Source: Roseiarcus sp963783175
GTDB taxonomy: Bacteria > Pseudomonadota > Alphaproteobacteria > Rhizobiales > Beijerinckiaceae
NCBI GenBank assembly: GCA_963783175.1
Contig: CAWANG010000035.1
Span: forward strand, 62,001 to 126,000
Direction of reading: 5' to 3'
Length of the DNA stretch: 64,000 bases
Shown piece by piece: positions 1 to 8,045 of the stretch (its first letter is position 1; every line of letters begins with the position of its first letter). The position numbers were made by a program, and so were the translations under genes. The notes under the pieces are model-generated. The model was not told where the DNA came from. It was given only the letters and a program-made list of their open reading frames with translations, and searched no databases.

Positions 1-2
1 TG

Positions 3-467
3 ATGACACGATCGAAGCGCCCCGATTTTTCTGACGCAAGCGACTCACGACGCCGCAACATGGCGGCCATAAGGGGCAAAAATACAAAGGCAGAAATGTT
101 GGTGAGGCAGTTACTTCACCGACATGGGTACCGATATCGCCTTCATGCAAGAGCGCTTCCAGGGCGACCTGATATTGTCTTCCCCGAACGCAGGAAGGTA
201 ATCGAAATCAGGGGATGTTTCTGGCACCGGCATGCGGGCTGCAGCCTGGCCGCGACCCCCGCGACCCGCGTAGACTTCTGGAAGGAAAAGTTCGACGCCA
301 CAGTCAACCGTGACGCATGCAATGCGGAAGGCAGTCAGTCGCTTGATGGCGGTGCGGTCTGCCATACTTTCTCTCTCGCGGCGTACAAATCGGCGAGCCG
401 ATTTGCTTTCATCGATCCTATGGGCGCCCAGCCGTCAAGGATGAGCGATGGGATGCGCGAGGACTAG
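3..467 (+). CDS. vsr: very-short-patch-repair endonuclease (Vsr), C-terminally decayed
   Basis: Vsr nicks DNA 5' of T:G mismatches made by deamination of 5-methylcytosine and normally travels with a cytosine methyltransferase. The N-terminal two thirds matches the family: MAAIRGKNTKAEMLVRQLL near residues 20-37, the catalytic-loop segment GRPDIVFPERRKVIEI and the metal/phosphate-binding CFWHRH near residues 73-78, then a recognisable WKEKFDATVNRD. After about residue 105 the reading frame no longer looks like Vsr; the usual tail with a W-x-V-x-x-WE motif is missing and neither other frame restores it. No methyltransferase partner lies inside the window; it could lie to the left. It is convergent with the integrase at the edge of a putative integrated element. 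Probably non-functional. Confidence 0.72.
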   Translation: MTRSKRPDFSDASDSRRRNMAAIRGKNTKAEMLVRQLLHRHGYRYRLHARALPGRPDIVFPERRKVIEIRGCFWHRHAGCSLAATPATRVDFWKEKFDATVNRDACNAEGSQSLDGGAVCHTFSLAAYKSASRFAFIDPMGAQPSRMSDGMRED

Positions 468-527
468 CCGTTCACCTATTAGCTTGCTCCGGACCTACCG
501 ACGGGAAGCGAAATACCGAACCAAGAG

Positions 528-1736
528 TCAGGCTCGCAGGGCAATGATCTCAGCGCCTTTCCGCAGCGAGTCCAATTTGTCCGCCCAATAGCTCATCATG
601 GCGACGCGTTCGTCCCAAAAATCCGCGCGTGCGTATGCTCGACGAACGGCATTGTTCTCAACGTGGGCAAGCTGCGCCTCAATCGCGTCCGCGTTCCATT
701 TCCCACTTTCATTGAGCAAGGACGAGGCGGCTGCACGAAACCCGTGGCCGCTCATTTCATCCTTGCCGTAACCGAGGCGGCGCAAAGCCGCGTTGATCGT
801 GTTTTCGGACATGCATCGCGATTGCGAACGGACCGACGGGAACAGCAAAGCACCACGTCCTGTGATCTCCTGGAGACGCCTGAGAATGGCTATGGCTTGG
901 GGCGCCAATGGAACGCGGTGAGAGCGCCGCATCTTCATTCGGCCAGCGGGAACGGTCCAAACTCCGGCTTCTAGATCAAATTCGCTCCAGCGGGAGTTAC
1001 GCAGTTCGCCGGGACGCGGAAAGAGCAGCGCCATTAGCTGCAAAGCAGCGACTACCTCGGGTGTTCCCTCATAGCTATCGATTGCGCGAAGGAGCGCACC
1101 GAGAGGAACGGGCTCGACAATGGCGGCGCGGTTTCTTGTTTGTGGGGTGACTAGCGCACCGCGTAGGGCAAAGGTCGGGTCATTCACGGCGTTGCCGTTG
1201 GCGATCGCGAAGCGGAATACCGCGCCAATAACTGATCGCAACCGAGTCGCAGTCTCTAACCGGCCGCGCGCCTGGACGTGCTTTAAGGCAGCCAAAACCT
1301 CGGGAGCCGCAATTGCGGAAATGGCACGGGAGCCCAAGTCCGGCGTCGCTAGACCTAACATCCACTCCAACTTTTCCAAGGTGCTTTCAGCTTTGCCCTC
1401 GCGCCGCTTCTTCGCGAGAAACTGGTCGGCCATCGTCTCAAACGTATTTGAAGCCGCTGTCCGCGCCGCGATTCGGTCCAGCTTCTTTTTCTGGCCGGGA
1501 TCGATTCCCAAGGACAGTTGCTCCTTCAGAGCGTCCCGCGCAGTCCGGGCATGCCTGAGGCTAACTGCTGGATAGACACCCAGGGCGCAGAGGCGCTGCT
1601 TCCCGGCAAACCGATACGCAAGCCGCCAATATTTTGCGCCCTTCGGGGTAATCCAAAGCTGCAAACCGCCGCCGTCCGAGAACTTTTGCAGAGTCGCGAT
1701 TGGCTTCGCTGTCTTGATGGCAAGGTCGCTGAGCAT
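528..1736 (-). CDS. P4-type tyrosine recombinase/integrase
   Basis: Site-specific integrase of about 402 aa. The N-terminal arm-binding domain (DUF4102-like) begins LSDLAIKTAKP and contains DGGGLQLWITPKGAKYW and LGVYPAVSLRHAR. A core-binding region follows at about 105-200. The catalytic domain carries Arg in PRPGELR, His-x-x-Arg in GHGFR, a second His in LAHVENN and the nucleophile Tyr in RRAYAR. The open frame extends upstream to 1928, but that part reads through the tRNA-Leu 3' end, so the ATG at 1736, which gives the standard P4-integrase N terminus, is chosen. The gene starts about 160 bp from the tRNA-Leu 3' end, the usual arrangement for an island inserted in that tRNA. It should integrate or excise the element extending to the left of the window. 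Confidence 0.9.
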   Translation of the reverse strand: MLSDLAIKTAKPIATLQKFSDGGGLQLWITPKGAKYWRLAYRFAGKQRLCALGVYPAVSLRHARTARDALKEQLSLGIDPGQKKKLDRIAARTAASNTFETMADQFLAKKRREGKAESTLEKLEWMLGLATPDLGSRAISAIAAPEVLAALKHVQARGRLETATRLRSVIGAVFRFAIANGNAVNDPTFALRGALVTPQTRNRAAIVEPVPLGALLRAIDSYEGTPEVVAALQLMALLFPRPGELRNSRWSEFDLEAGVWTVPAGRMKMRRSHRVPLAPQAIAILRRLQEITGRGALLFPSVRSQSRCMSENTINAALRRLGYGKDEMSGHGFRAAASSLLNESGKWNADAIEAQLAHVENNAVRRAYARADFWDERVAMMSYWADKLDSLRKGAEIIALRA

Positions 1737-1898
1737 GTTGGTATCCGATTGGGCCGGTTTGCCGATACCAATAATTATACCATCAAAATGTCCTGGATAC
1801 CAACGAGCGACGCCGGACGACTCTGGCCGACAATTTGCCACTAACTTGCTGCAAGGAAACGATTTTTGGATTACCTTAGACTGTATCGGACAGAGATT

Positions 1899-1983
1899 TG
1901 GTGCCCCTAGCCGGAATCGAACCAGCACTCCTTGCGGAATCCGATTTTGAGTCGGACGCGTCTACCAGTTCCGCCATAGGGGC
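1899..1983 (-). tRNA. tRNA-Leu (anticodon CAA), CCA end encoded
   Basis: Read on the minus strand this begins GCCCCTATGGCGGAACTGG and ends with the T-arm GGTTCGATTCCGG followed by TAGGGGC, A and CCA. The acceptor stem pairs GCCCCTA with TAGGGGC. The anticodon arm is TCCGA / CTCAAAA / TCGGA, giving anticodon CAA. A long variable arm around CCGCAAGGAG marks the class II (leucine) type. The tRNA body is 1902-1983 and 1899-1901 encodes CCA. The 3' end faces the integrase and is the expected attachment site. Confidence 0.95.
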
Positions 1984-2159
1984 CCGCGCCAAAGCGGACG
2001 GCGGGATATAGAACCCATGGGCGTTGAGGGTCAATGCGCGCCGGGGGCGTCTTGACCCTGCCCGAAGCTGCGATCCCGCGAATGAACCGGAACAAACCGT
2101 CGCATGGACGCCGTCGTCGCACTCGCTTATATGTTGCGCCGCACAACCTGGGCTCCGCA

Positions 2160-2741
2160 ATGTTCGACTCGCTCTACCCCCAACTCAAAGCGCTTGCCGA
2201 GGGTCCGCGTGCGGAAGGCGCCCTGGCCGCGGTCGCCTTCGCCGAGAGCTCGTTCTTTCCCGTTCCGCCCGACGTCCTGCTCGCCCCGATGGCGCTCGCC
2301 AAACCCGCACGCGCGTGGCGATATGCGCTCATCGCCACCGTCGCCTCGGTCCTTGGCGGGACGCTCGGCTACGCCATCGGCGCCATGCTCTACGACACGG
2401 TCGGGCAGTGGCTCGTCAACCTCTACGGCTACGGGGCGAAAGTGGAGGCGCTGAAGCAGACCTACGCGCAATGGGGCTGGCTAGTGATCCTCGTCAAGGG
2501 CTTGACGCCGATCCCCTACAAGCTGGTGACGATCGTGAGCGGCCTGCTCGGCTATAACTTCCCGCTGTTCGTCGCGTTGTCGATCGTGACTCGGGGGGCG
2601 CGGTTCTTCATGGTCGCGGGCGCCCTTCACTGGTTCGGCGAACCGCTGCGCGTGGCGATGGAGCGCAATTTCGCCGCGGTTCTCGGCGGATTCGCCGCGC
2701 TGGTCGTCGCCGGCTTCGTGATCGCGATCAAGGTCTTCTGA
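2160..2741 (+). CDS. YqaA-family (DedA/SNARE-associated) membrane protein
   Basis: Inner-membrane protein of 193 aa. Features typical of the YqaA/DedA superfamily are ESSFFPVPPDVLLAPMALA near residues 25-45, the glycine-rich GGTLGYAIGA, and VKGLTPIPYKLVTIVSGLLGYN around 110-135, where the G-x-x-P-(I)-P motif sits. Four or five hydrophobic segments are visible, the last near the C terminus. Related DedA proteins act as lipid scramblases or flippases; the substrate here is unknown. The ATG at 2160 is chosen because the upstream in-frame extension is arginine-rich and unlike the family. It is followed after about 170 bp by dsbB on the same strand. Confidence 0.8.
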   Translation: MFDSLYPQLKALAEGPRAEGALAAVAFAESSFFPVPPDVLLAPMALAKPARAWRYALIATVASVLGGTLGYAIGAMLYDTVGQWLVNLYGYGAKVEALKQTYAQWGWLVILVKGLTPIPYKLVTIVSGLLGYNFPLFVALSIVTRGARFFMVAGALHWFGEPLRVAMERNFAAVLGGFAALVVAGFVIAIKVF

Positions 2742-2913
2742 TGAGAGACACCCGAGCCGCTCAATCCTTGTCATGCACGCGAAGGCGGGCGTCCAGGGGA
2801 ACCGCCGCTGCAGCCTGCGATGTCGTCGAGACCGCTCTCTCCCTTGCGCCTCCGGATTCCCGCGTTCGCGCGAGTGACAGTAGCCCCCCGGGGGTGGCCA
2901 CGCGGTTCTTCCG

Positions 2914-3414
2914 ATGACGCTCGCCGAGATCGTCCTGCCGCCGTCGCCAGCGGCGAGGGCGCTCTTGATCGCCGCCGCGTCGCTCGCGATCCTCGCCGCG
3001 GTCTGGATTTTTCAGGGGCTCGGCTATCAGCCCTGCGAACTCTGCCTGACCCAGCGCTATGCCTTCTACGTCGCCGCTCCGCTCGCCGTCTTGACTGCCT
3101 TTGCCGCGAGCAGCCCGGCCCGATGCGTGGCGCGGGCCGGGTTCGCGTTGCTCACGGCGGCCTTCATCGCCAACGCCGCGCTGGCCGCCTATCATGTCGG
3201 GGTCGAATACCACTGGTGGGCGGGACCTACCGCCTGCACCGGCGGCCTGGCCGGATCGCTCGACGTCAACGACCTCGCGAAGGCGCTCGATTCGGTCAAG
3301 GTCGTGCGCTGCGACGAAGTCCAGCTGCGGATCGCCGGACTGTCGCTTGCCGGCTGGAACGTTCTGGCCAGCGCCGCGCTCGCCGTCTACGCGGCGATTG
3401 CCGCGCGCCTTTAA
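2914..3414 (+). CDS. dsbB: disulfide bond formation protein B (DsbB)
   Basis: Inner-membrane quinone reductase of 166 aa that re-oxidises DsbA. The first catalytic pair is in QPCELCLTQRYAF near residues 36-48. The second periplasmic loop has CTGG and VVRCDEVQ after AYHVGVEYHWWAGP, as in alphaproteobacterial DsbB. Four transmembrane segments can be traced: 15-35, 48-66, 72-92 and 140-163. No DsbA gene is seen nearby. Its 3' end faces the wecB operon convergently. Confidence 0.88.
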   Translation: MTLAEIVLPPSPAARALLIAAASLAILAAVWIFQGLGYQPCELCLTQRYAFYVAAPLAVLTAFAASSPARCVARAGFALLTAAFIANAALAAYHVGVEYHWWAGPTACTGGLAGSLDVNDLAKALDSVKVVRCDEVQLRIAGLSLAGWNVLASAALAVYAAIAARL

Positions 3415-3684
3415 GCGTCAAAACTCAATCGGCGCAAACAGACGCCGCGGCCGCTTCCGGCATACAAGGTCCGCGAGCGAAACTTGGTGTCTGCGACAAG
3501 CGCTGATTCGATCATGTAGGCCGAAAAGCGTGGTCCTGCCCAAAGGTTTAGACCAAGAGACCTGACCACTTTTTTGGTAAGGCGGCGCGTTGAGCTGCCG
3601 GAAGAATAACGACGCGTCCAACGCCTGGCTTAGTCTGGCCTACCGCTGAGTTGCGAAAGCGACGCTTCGGGCGCGACCTCGCTC
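3415..3684. other. convergent intergenic region dsbB / wecB
   Basis: About 270 bp between two convergent stop codons. Apart from one stem-like inverted repeat followed by a T run (annotated separately), no coding signal is visible. Confidence 0.6.
3530..3575 (+). terminator. possible rho-independent terminator
   Basis: GTGGTC at 3530-3535 pairs with GACCAC at 3564-3569, followed directly by six T residues. The loop is long (28 nt), which weakens the call. Its position between the convergent ends of dsbB and wecB fits a terminator. Confidence 0.35.
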
Positions 3685-4818
3685 CTAAGCCGCAGCCTCG
3701 AATGGGACGTCGCCGGCTTCGGCAACCAGCGCCCTTGCAATGCGTTCGCCAGCGTCACCAAGGCCGAAGGGATTTGCTTTGGTAAGCAGTTGACGTTCGT
3801 CGGAACAAGTCAGCTCGCGCACTCCTTCGACGATGGCGCTGTAGTCCGAGCCGACGAGTCGTCCGAATCCAGCCTCAACCACCTCGGGCCGCTCTGTAGT
3901 GTCGCGGGTAATCAGGATTTGCAGTCCAAGGGTCGGAGCTTCCTCCTGGATGCCGCCAGAGTCGCTCACGACGCACCATGCGCGGGACATGAGATGCACG
4001 AAGTCTAGGTATTGAAGCGGCGGCAGAAGATGCACATTCGGCGCGTTCCCGAGGATGTCGAAGACTTCCTTCCTCACATCGGGGTTCAGGTGCACTGGCA
4101 ACGCAATAACCTTATCGCCATCTTCCCCGATTGTCCGCAGCGCGCGCAGCACGTTGCGCAGCGGTTCGCCGATATTCTCGCGGCGATGAGTAGTGGCGAG
4201 CACAAGCTTCTTATCCGTTGGCAGCATCGCCAGCGCCGGTTCAATCGGTCGGTAGTCTGACGTCAGACGGTCACGAGCATAGAGCAGCGCATCAACCACG
4301 GTGTTGCCGACTTCCCTAATTGTCGTTTCAGGCACATTCTCGCTGCGCAGATTTAGGGCGGCTTGCGCGGTTGGAGCGAAGTGCAAGGCGGCCGCCAGAG
4401 TGATGACTCGACGGTTGAACTCCTCCGGCCAAGGCGATCCGAGATCGCCCGTCCGCAGCCCCGCCTCAACGTGAGCAACCGGCACCCTGCAAAAGAAGCC
4501 AGCCATCCCTGCAGCGAGTGCAGTCGCAGTGTCTCCCTGCACGACCACCCAGTCGTACCGCTCGCGTCGTAGGACTTGTTCGACCTGCCGGGTCATTTCG
4601 CCGACCTTGCCTCCGAGTCCGGGTTCCTGCATGACGCGTTCGCCAGCCGCAAAAGTCACGGGTATCTCAAAAAGATCCAGAAGGCCGGCCGCAAGTTCCT
4701 GATGTTGGCCGGTCCAGAATACGTCCATCGTTACGCCGGGCGTCCTCTGCAGAGCCCGGCAGACGGGCCCCAGCTTGATGATTTCGGGTCGGGTGCCAAC
4801 TGCTATGAGTACGTTCAC
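3685..4818 (-). CDS. wecB: UDP-N-acetylglucosamine 2-epimerase, non-hydrolysing (WecB)
   Basis: Cytoplasmic enzyme of 377 aa that interconverts UDP-GlcNAc and UDP-ManNAc. Family landmarks are VGTRPEIIKLGPV at the N terminus, TGQHQEL, VVQGDTATALA, VAHVEAGLRTGD near residue 115-127, THRRENIG near 212-219 and SDSGGIQEEAPTLG near 285-298. The start is GTG at 4818, set by a strong AAGGAGG 8-10 nt upstream that overlaps the end of the preceding gene. It is the last gene of a three-gene operon (membrane-fusion protein > glycosyltransferase > wecB, 13-nt gap). In E. coli the wecB product (NfrC) feeds the NfrB glycosyltransferase, so the pairing suggests a ManNAc-containing surface glycan. Confidence 0.92.
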   Translation of the reverse strand: MNVLIAVGTRPEIIKLGPVCRALQRTPGVTMDVFWTGQHQELAAGLLDLFEIPVTFAAGERVMQEPGLGGKVGEMTRQVEQVLRRERYDWVVVQGDTATALAAGMAGFFCRVPVAHVEAGLRTGDLGSPWPEEFNRRVITLAAALHFAPTAQAALNLRSENVPETTIREVGNTVVDALLYARDRLTSDYRPIEPALAMLPTDKKLVLATTHRRENIGEPLRNVLRALRTIGEDGDKVIALPVHLNPDVRKEVFDILGNAPNVHLLPPLQYLDFVHLMSRAWCVVSDSGGIQEEAPTLGLQILITRDTTERPEVVEAGFGRLVGSDYSAIVEGVRELTCSDERQLLTKANPFGLGDAGERIARALVAEAGDVPFEAAA

Positions 4819-4831
4819 GGAACTACCTCCT

Positions 4832-6181
4832 TCATCTTGTCGCGGTTAAGAAGTCTTCGGGGAGTTCGTGGGCGGTTTTCGACCACACGATTGGCCGCGT
4901 CGCGAAGGCGGACTCTCCGAGGAAGGTTTTCCACGCGCGCCAGACCGCGGCCATGTTCACGTAAAGAGCAACCGGCCAGCGCAGCGCTATGCCGAGCGGC
5001 TCATAATAGCCATACACACGATGGCAGGCGTCGAGCCGCACGAAATAGCGCAGCGCCAGAAACCCGAGGTTGATGCCGAGTGAGACCGACAGCAGATCCT
5101 GAACCTCTGGCGAAGCCATAGCCGGGTCGATCACTCCGAAAAAAACCAGCGCCAGGAAGATGAGCGATATCGGCGGCAGGAAACTGGTGAGGATGCCCTT
5201 GCGATCTCGCATAAAGAAGTAGCGATCCCACACATCGCCCTCCCATCCGAGCTTGCGTGTCGCCTCAAAGTTGATGCCGTAGACCCATCGGGTCTTCTGC
5301 TTGATCGAAGCCGCCAGTGATTTCGGGAAGAACTCTCGCGTGGCGACGTGATCGAGCCCATGTTCTTCTTGGGAGGAAACTGCCGCAAAAATGGCCTTAA
5401 AACCAGCGCGCTTTGCCTCGACGCCAAGGATGTAGTCCTCAGTGACACACCCAGTCATCAGCACATTGCCGCGCGTGCGTACAAAGTGCTCGATGAGACG
5501 TCTTGTCATGCACGTGCCGACCCCGGCCGACGGGATCGTGGCGCCCAATGCATGCCGCACGATCATTTCCCGGGTATGGCGTTCGGCAAACTCATCCATA
5601 TAAGTCGCCGCGACCATTGAGCGGTGGGCGGATTTAAGCGAGAAAACCGGTACCTGGATAAAGTCGTGATCCGCCGCATGGGCTGCGTAGACTTCGAACG
5701 TACGCGGATCGATTACGTCCTCGCTGTCGTGCAGGACGGCGAGGTCGGGCGCGTCCGGCGCGCCATAGACCTGCCGAAACATCTCGTTGAGCAATTGACC
5801 CTTGGATGTGGGGCCCGCTAGCGTGTTGACGATCACTCGGACACGGTCCGGATGCTTCTTGGCGAGCTCCATCGCCACGTCACAGGTCGCGGTGTCGTTT
5901 GGATAAACGCCAAGGTAGAGCCGCACCGTGGGAGTTGTGATGCGCGCCAGGTTGCCCTCGACCATCCGGTGGAGCACGTCCTCTTCGCGCCAGTTGGCGA
6001 CGAACACTCCGATGCTCGGCTTATCGGTTTTCGAGGCGTGTTCGCTAGCAAACGATGAATGGGCGATCCCGAACGCCAACGCGTCGATCAGAGCGTCGTC
6101 GAAAGAGGAAAGGTTGATCAGCGCGCTCGTGCAGAGCATCGAGTTAATCAGGAAATCGTTCACGATGCTAATCCCGGCCAA
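4832..6181 (-). CDS. NfrB-like membrane glycosyltransferase, family 2
   Basis: Processive-type GT2 of 449 aa. GT-A motifs are VFVANWREEDVL near 59-70, the metal/nucleotide site HDSEDVIDP near 150, CVTEDYILG (catalytic Asp) near 243, and QKTRWVYGI (QxxRW-type) near 290. Three hydrophobic segments follow (SFLPPISLIFLALVFFGV, then two between about 365 and 425). The overall pattern resembles the GT domain of phage N4 adsorption protein NfrB, but the C-terminal c-di-GMP-binding MshEN domain of E. coli NfrB is absent. A TTG at 6181 overlaps the upstream gene by 14 nt; a GTG at 6163 is an alternative start. The adjacent wecB implies UDP-ManNAc as donor, which is an inference. Confidence 0.78.
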   Translation of the reverse strand: MAGISIVNDFLINSMLCTSALINLSSFDDALIDALAFGIAHSSFASEHASKTDKPSIGVFVANWREEDVLHRMVEGNLARITTPTVRLYLGVYPNDTATCDVAMELAKKHPDRVRVIVNTLAGPTSKGQLLNEMFRQVYGAPDAPDLAVLHDSEDVIDPRTFEVYAAHAADHDFIQVPVFSLKSAHRSMVAATYMDEFAERHTREMIVRHALGATIPSAGVGTCMTRRLIEHFVRTRGNVLMTGCVTEDYILGVEAKRAGFKAIFAAVSSQEEHGLDHVATREFFPKSLAASIKQKTRWVYGINFEATRKLGWEGDVWDRYFFMRDRKGILTSFLPPISLIFLALVFFGVIDPAMASPEVQDLLSVSLGINLGFLALRYFVRLDACHRVYGYYEPLGIALRWPVALYVNMAAVWRAWKTFLGESAFATRPIVWSKTAHELPEDFLTATR

Positions 6182-7328
6182 AGGATTTTTGGCTTGACGC
6201 CGTAGACCCTTCAGTCAGACGAATTGGCTCCTTCGCTTTCGACCCCTCTAGGGTCGCGGCGCCAAAGAGGCGACCCAGCGCGGAGCGAGTCTGGTCAAGC
6301 GCGGATTCGATCACGCCGACACGACAATCGGTCGCGAAACACGTCGTTATCTGGACGCGTTGATCCACCGGGAGCTCATTGGAATCCAGCAGGTCGATAC
6401 GCACCAATCGTCCGCGCTCAAGCATCCGGTTGGGCGCCTGAAGGTCGTTCGGCAGAGTCTGGGCAAGAGGCAGGACACGGTCGATTCGGCCATTCAAAAC
6501 CGCGTTTCGTGTCCTGACGCCAACATTCTGCCCCTCAGAGACCTCGAAGACATAGGCGTCCGGGACATAGGCGAGCACGAACCTCTTCCCAGTGAAGATG
6601 TCCGCGATGCCGCCGGTTCCCGTCGACACCGCCTGGCCGACGGCCGCAACAGACCCCCCGATGTCGCCGCTGACCGGGGCGTAGAGGGCCCCATCTTCGT
6701 AGGTGCTCATCAACTCGTCATAGGCAGTAGCGGCCTGCGCGAGCGCAGCGCGGTCAGCGTCCAATTCGACGGACAAAGACCCCTGCTCCGCCTGCAAGCT
6801 CGCGGCATGTTCGCGAGCCAAAAGGGAAGCCGACGTCATTTCTTGCACCGACTTGTTGAGTGTGAGGCCGCTCGCCCGCGCCTGATCGAGGTCGTTCAAA
6901 AAGGCGGCGGTTTGCGTCGCGCTCGACTTGGCCAGTGGGAGCGTGTCGGCAATGACCTGTCGTCGAGCTTGGAGTTCCCCGATCTTGCCCATCAGGCGCG
7001 CCTTTTCGGCGGCGAGGTCTGCAAGCGTCCGGCCGATCGCGACGGATTTCACAATCGCGATCTTTTGGCCCTTCTCCACGTGGTCGCCTGGGCGCACCAG
7101 GACCTGCGCCACTCGTCCCTCGAAGGCGGGCGCGACAGCCACTCGGTCGCGCATAACATAGCCATCGGCGCGCAACAGGACGCCCGAGAGGCCTCCTTGC
7201 AAATAGAAGACCGTACCGCCAATTGCGGAAACGAGCAGGCCGCCGTACAGCGCCAAGCGCTGAATACGCTTCCAGCTGACGCGACTGGCGCGCAGCTCTC
7301 CAGAATTGCGAATAGTCTGGTCAGTCAT
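6168..7328 (-). CDS. HlyD-family membrane-fusion protein
   Basis: Periplasmic adaptor of 386 aa. One transmembrane anchor near residues 26-45 (LALYGGLLVSAIGGTVFYL) is followed by a lipoyl/biotinyl-like half (VAPAFEGRVAQVLVRPGDHVEKGQ, about 66-90), a coiled coil of about 95-205 rich in Leu/Ala/Glu, the second lipoyl half (LYAPVSGDIGGSV) and a beta-barrel domain. It is the first gene of the glycan operon, with the glycosyltransferase overlapping its 3' end. Similar one-TM HlyD-like proteins (Alg44 type) accompany GT2 polysaccharide synthases. No PilZ domain is present here, so a c-di-GMP input is not visible. The expected role is linking the synthase to export across the periplasm. Confidence 0.82.
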   Translation of the reverse strand: MTDQTIRNSGELRASRVSWKRIQRLALYGGLLVSAIGGTVFYLQGGLSGVLLRADGYVMRDRVAVAPAFEGRVAQVLVRPGDHVEKGQKIAIVKSVAIGRTLADLAAEKARLMGKIGELQARRQVIADTLPLAKSSATQTAAFLNDLDQARASGLTLNKSVQEMTSASLLAREHAASLQAEQGSLSVELDADRAALAQAATAYDELMSTYEDGALYAPVSGDIGGSVAAVGQAVSTGTGGIADIFTGKRFVLAYVPDAYVFEVSEGQNVGVRTRNAVLNGRIDRVLPLAQTLPNDLQAPNRMLERGRLVRIDLLDSNELPVDQRVQITTCFATDCRVGVIESALDQTRSALGRLFGAATLEGSKAKEPIRLTEGSTASSQKSFGRD

Positions 7329-7762
7329 TTCAGTCCCGCCGTCGTAGAGTTCGAAAACCGCTTGTCGACAGCTCCGCTGGACGGTCGCGACCTAAGATGG
7401 TTCCCGTTGGTTGCACGAGTCGCTGTGGCAGCGCTCGCAAGATGACAGTCACCTTGCAGGGTTCGTGCCACGGATGGGACGCCCTTTGCCAAAGCCGCGT
7501 CATGCTCACCGTCGCTCGGCCCGAACGCCGCGCGAAACAGGGCCGCTTCGTGCCGTTTCGTTTAAGGTTATGGGGGACGAGCGGCTCGGATAAGGCCGGC
7601 ATCTTGCATTGCGATTATTGCCAAATGCGAATCGTTATTGGCGAAAAGCGACATTCGAACGTCAGCCGAAAGCGTCTGGTATTAAATCGACTGAGACCGC
7701 CCTAGTGAGGAGGCACACGCCGTTGCCCGCGGATTGAGGCGAGAAAGAGAAGGCGCGACGAT

Positions 7763-7797
7763 TGCTTTCGATAATCAGAATATCGTGCTATTGTGCC
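7763..7797 (-). promoter_or_regulatory. conserved ACAATAGCACG..ATTCTGATT motif, copy 3
   Basis: On the minus strand the sequence contains ACAATAGCACGATATTCTGA and continues TTATCG. Counterparts lie about 120 nt after the other two 21-bp arrays (16772-16805 and 19921-19955). Its function is unknown. The consistent position upstream of same-strand genes makes a promoter or regulator site plausible. Confidence 0.5.
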
Positions 7798-7932
7798 TCA
7801 TATCGAATGGATCGGAATCGCTGCCCGGGCGCGAGAGGAGCGCCGCGCAGTATATTTTTTAACAGCGAGCGGTTCGCCTGATGGGGATTTAGGGCCTAAG
7901 CCCTTGAGAACTTTGAATCGGCGGCAGGAAAA

Positions 7933-8037
7933 GGCATTTGGATTCCCTTCCGCTGGATTTGGATTCTCTTCCGCTGGGTTTTGATTTCCTTCCGCCCGAA
8001 TTTGGATTCCCTTCCTTCGGCTTGGAAACCTTTCCGG
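7933..8037 (-). repeat. 21-bp tandem array, copy 3 (five units)
   Basis: On the minus strand there are five consecutive 21-bp units (8037-8017, 8016-7996, 7995-7975, 7974-7954, 7953-7933), each containing a degenerate GCGGAAGnGAATCCAAATC. The array is followed by a degenerate form of the tail found after the other two arrays. It begins 8 nt after the stop codon of the DUF2125-like gene. The same unit length and core occur at 16567-16650 and 19719-19802. Confidence 0.75.
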
Positions 8038-8045
8038 CGGCCCGC

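Larger units (their letters stand above)
7329..8045. other. long intergenic region upstream of the glycan operon
   Basis: About 717 bp. It holds the 21-bp tandem array (7933-8037) and the associated conserved motif (7763-7797), both annotated separately, on the minus strand ahead of the membrane-fusion gene. No credible ORF is seen: the short open frames here are arginine- and proline-rich and lack ribosome sites. The 430 bp between the motif and the operon start would be a long leader. Confidence 0.6.

Noticed and set aside
1..527. Prophage at the left edge
   Set aside because: Only an integrase and a vsr remnant are visible; no phage structural or lysis genes are in the window.
1737..1928. 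N-terminal extension of the integrase
   Set aside because: It would translate through the 3' end of tRNA-Leu; the typical P4-integrase start is at 1736.
7933..8037. Regular short repeats that might be a CRISPR array
   Set aside because: The 21-bp units are contiguous with no spacers, and no cas genes are near.
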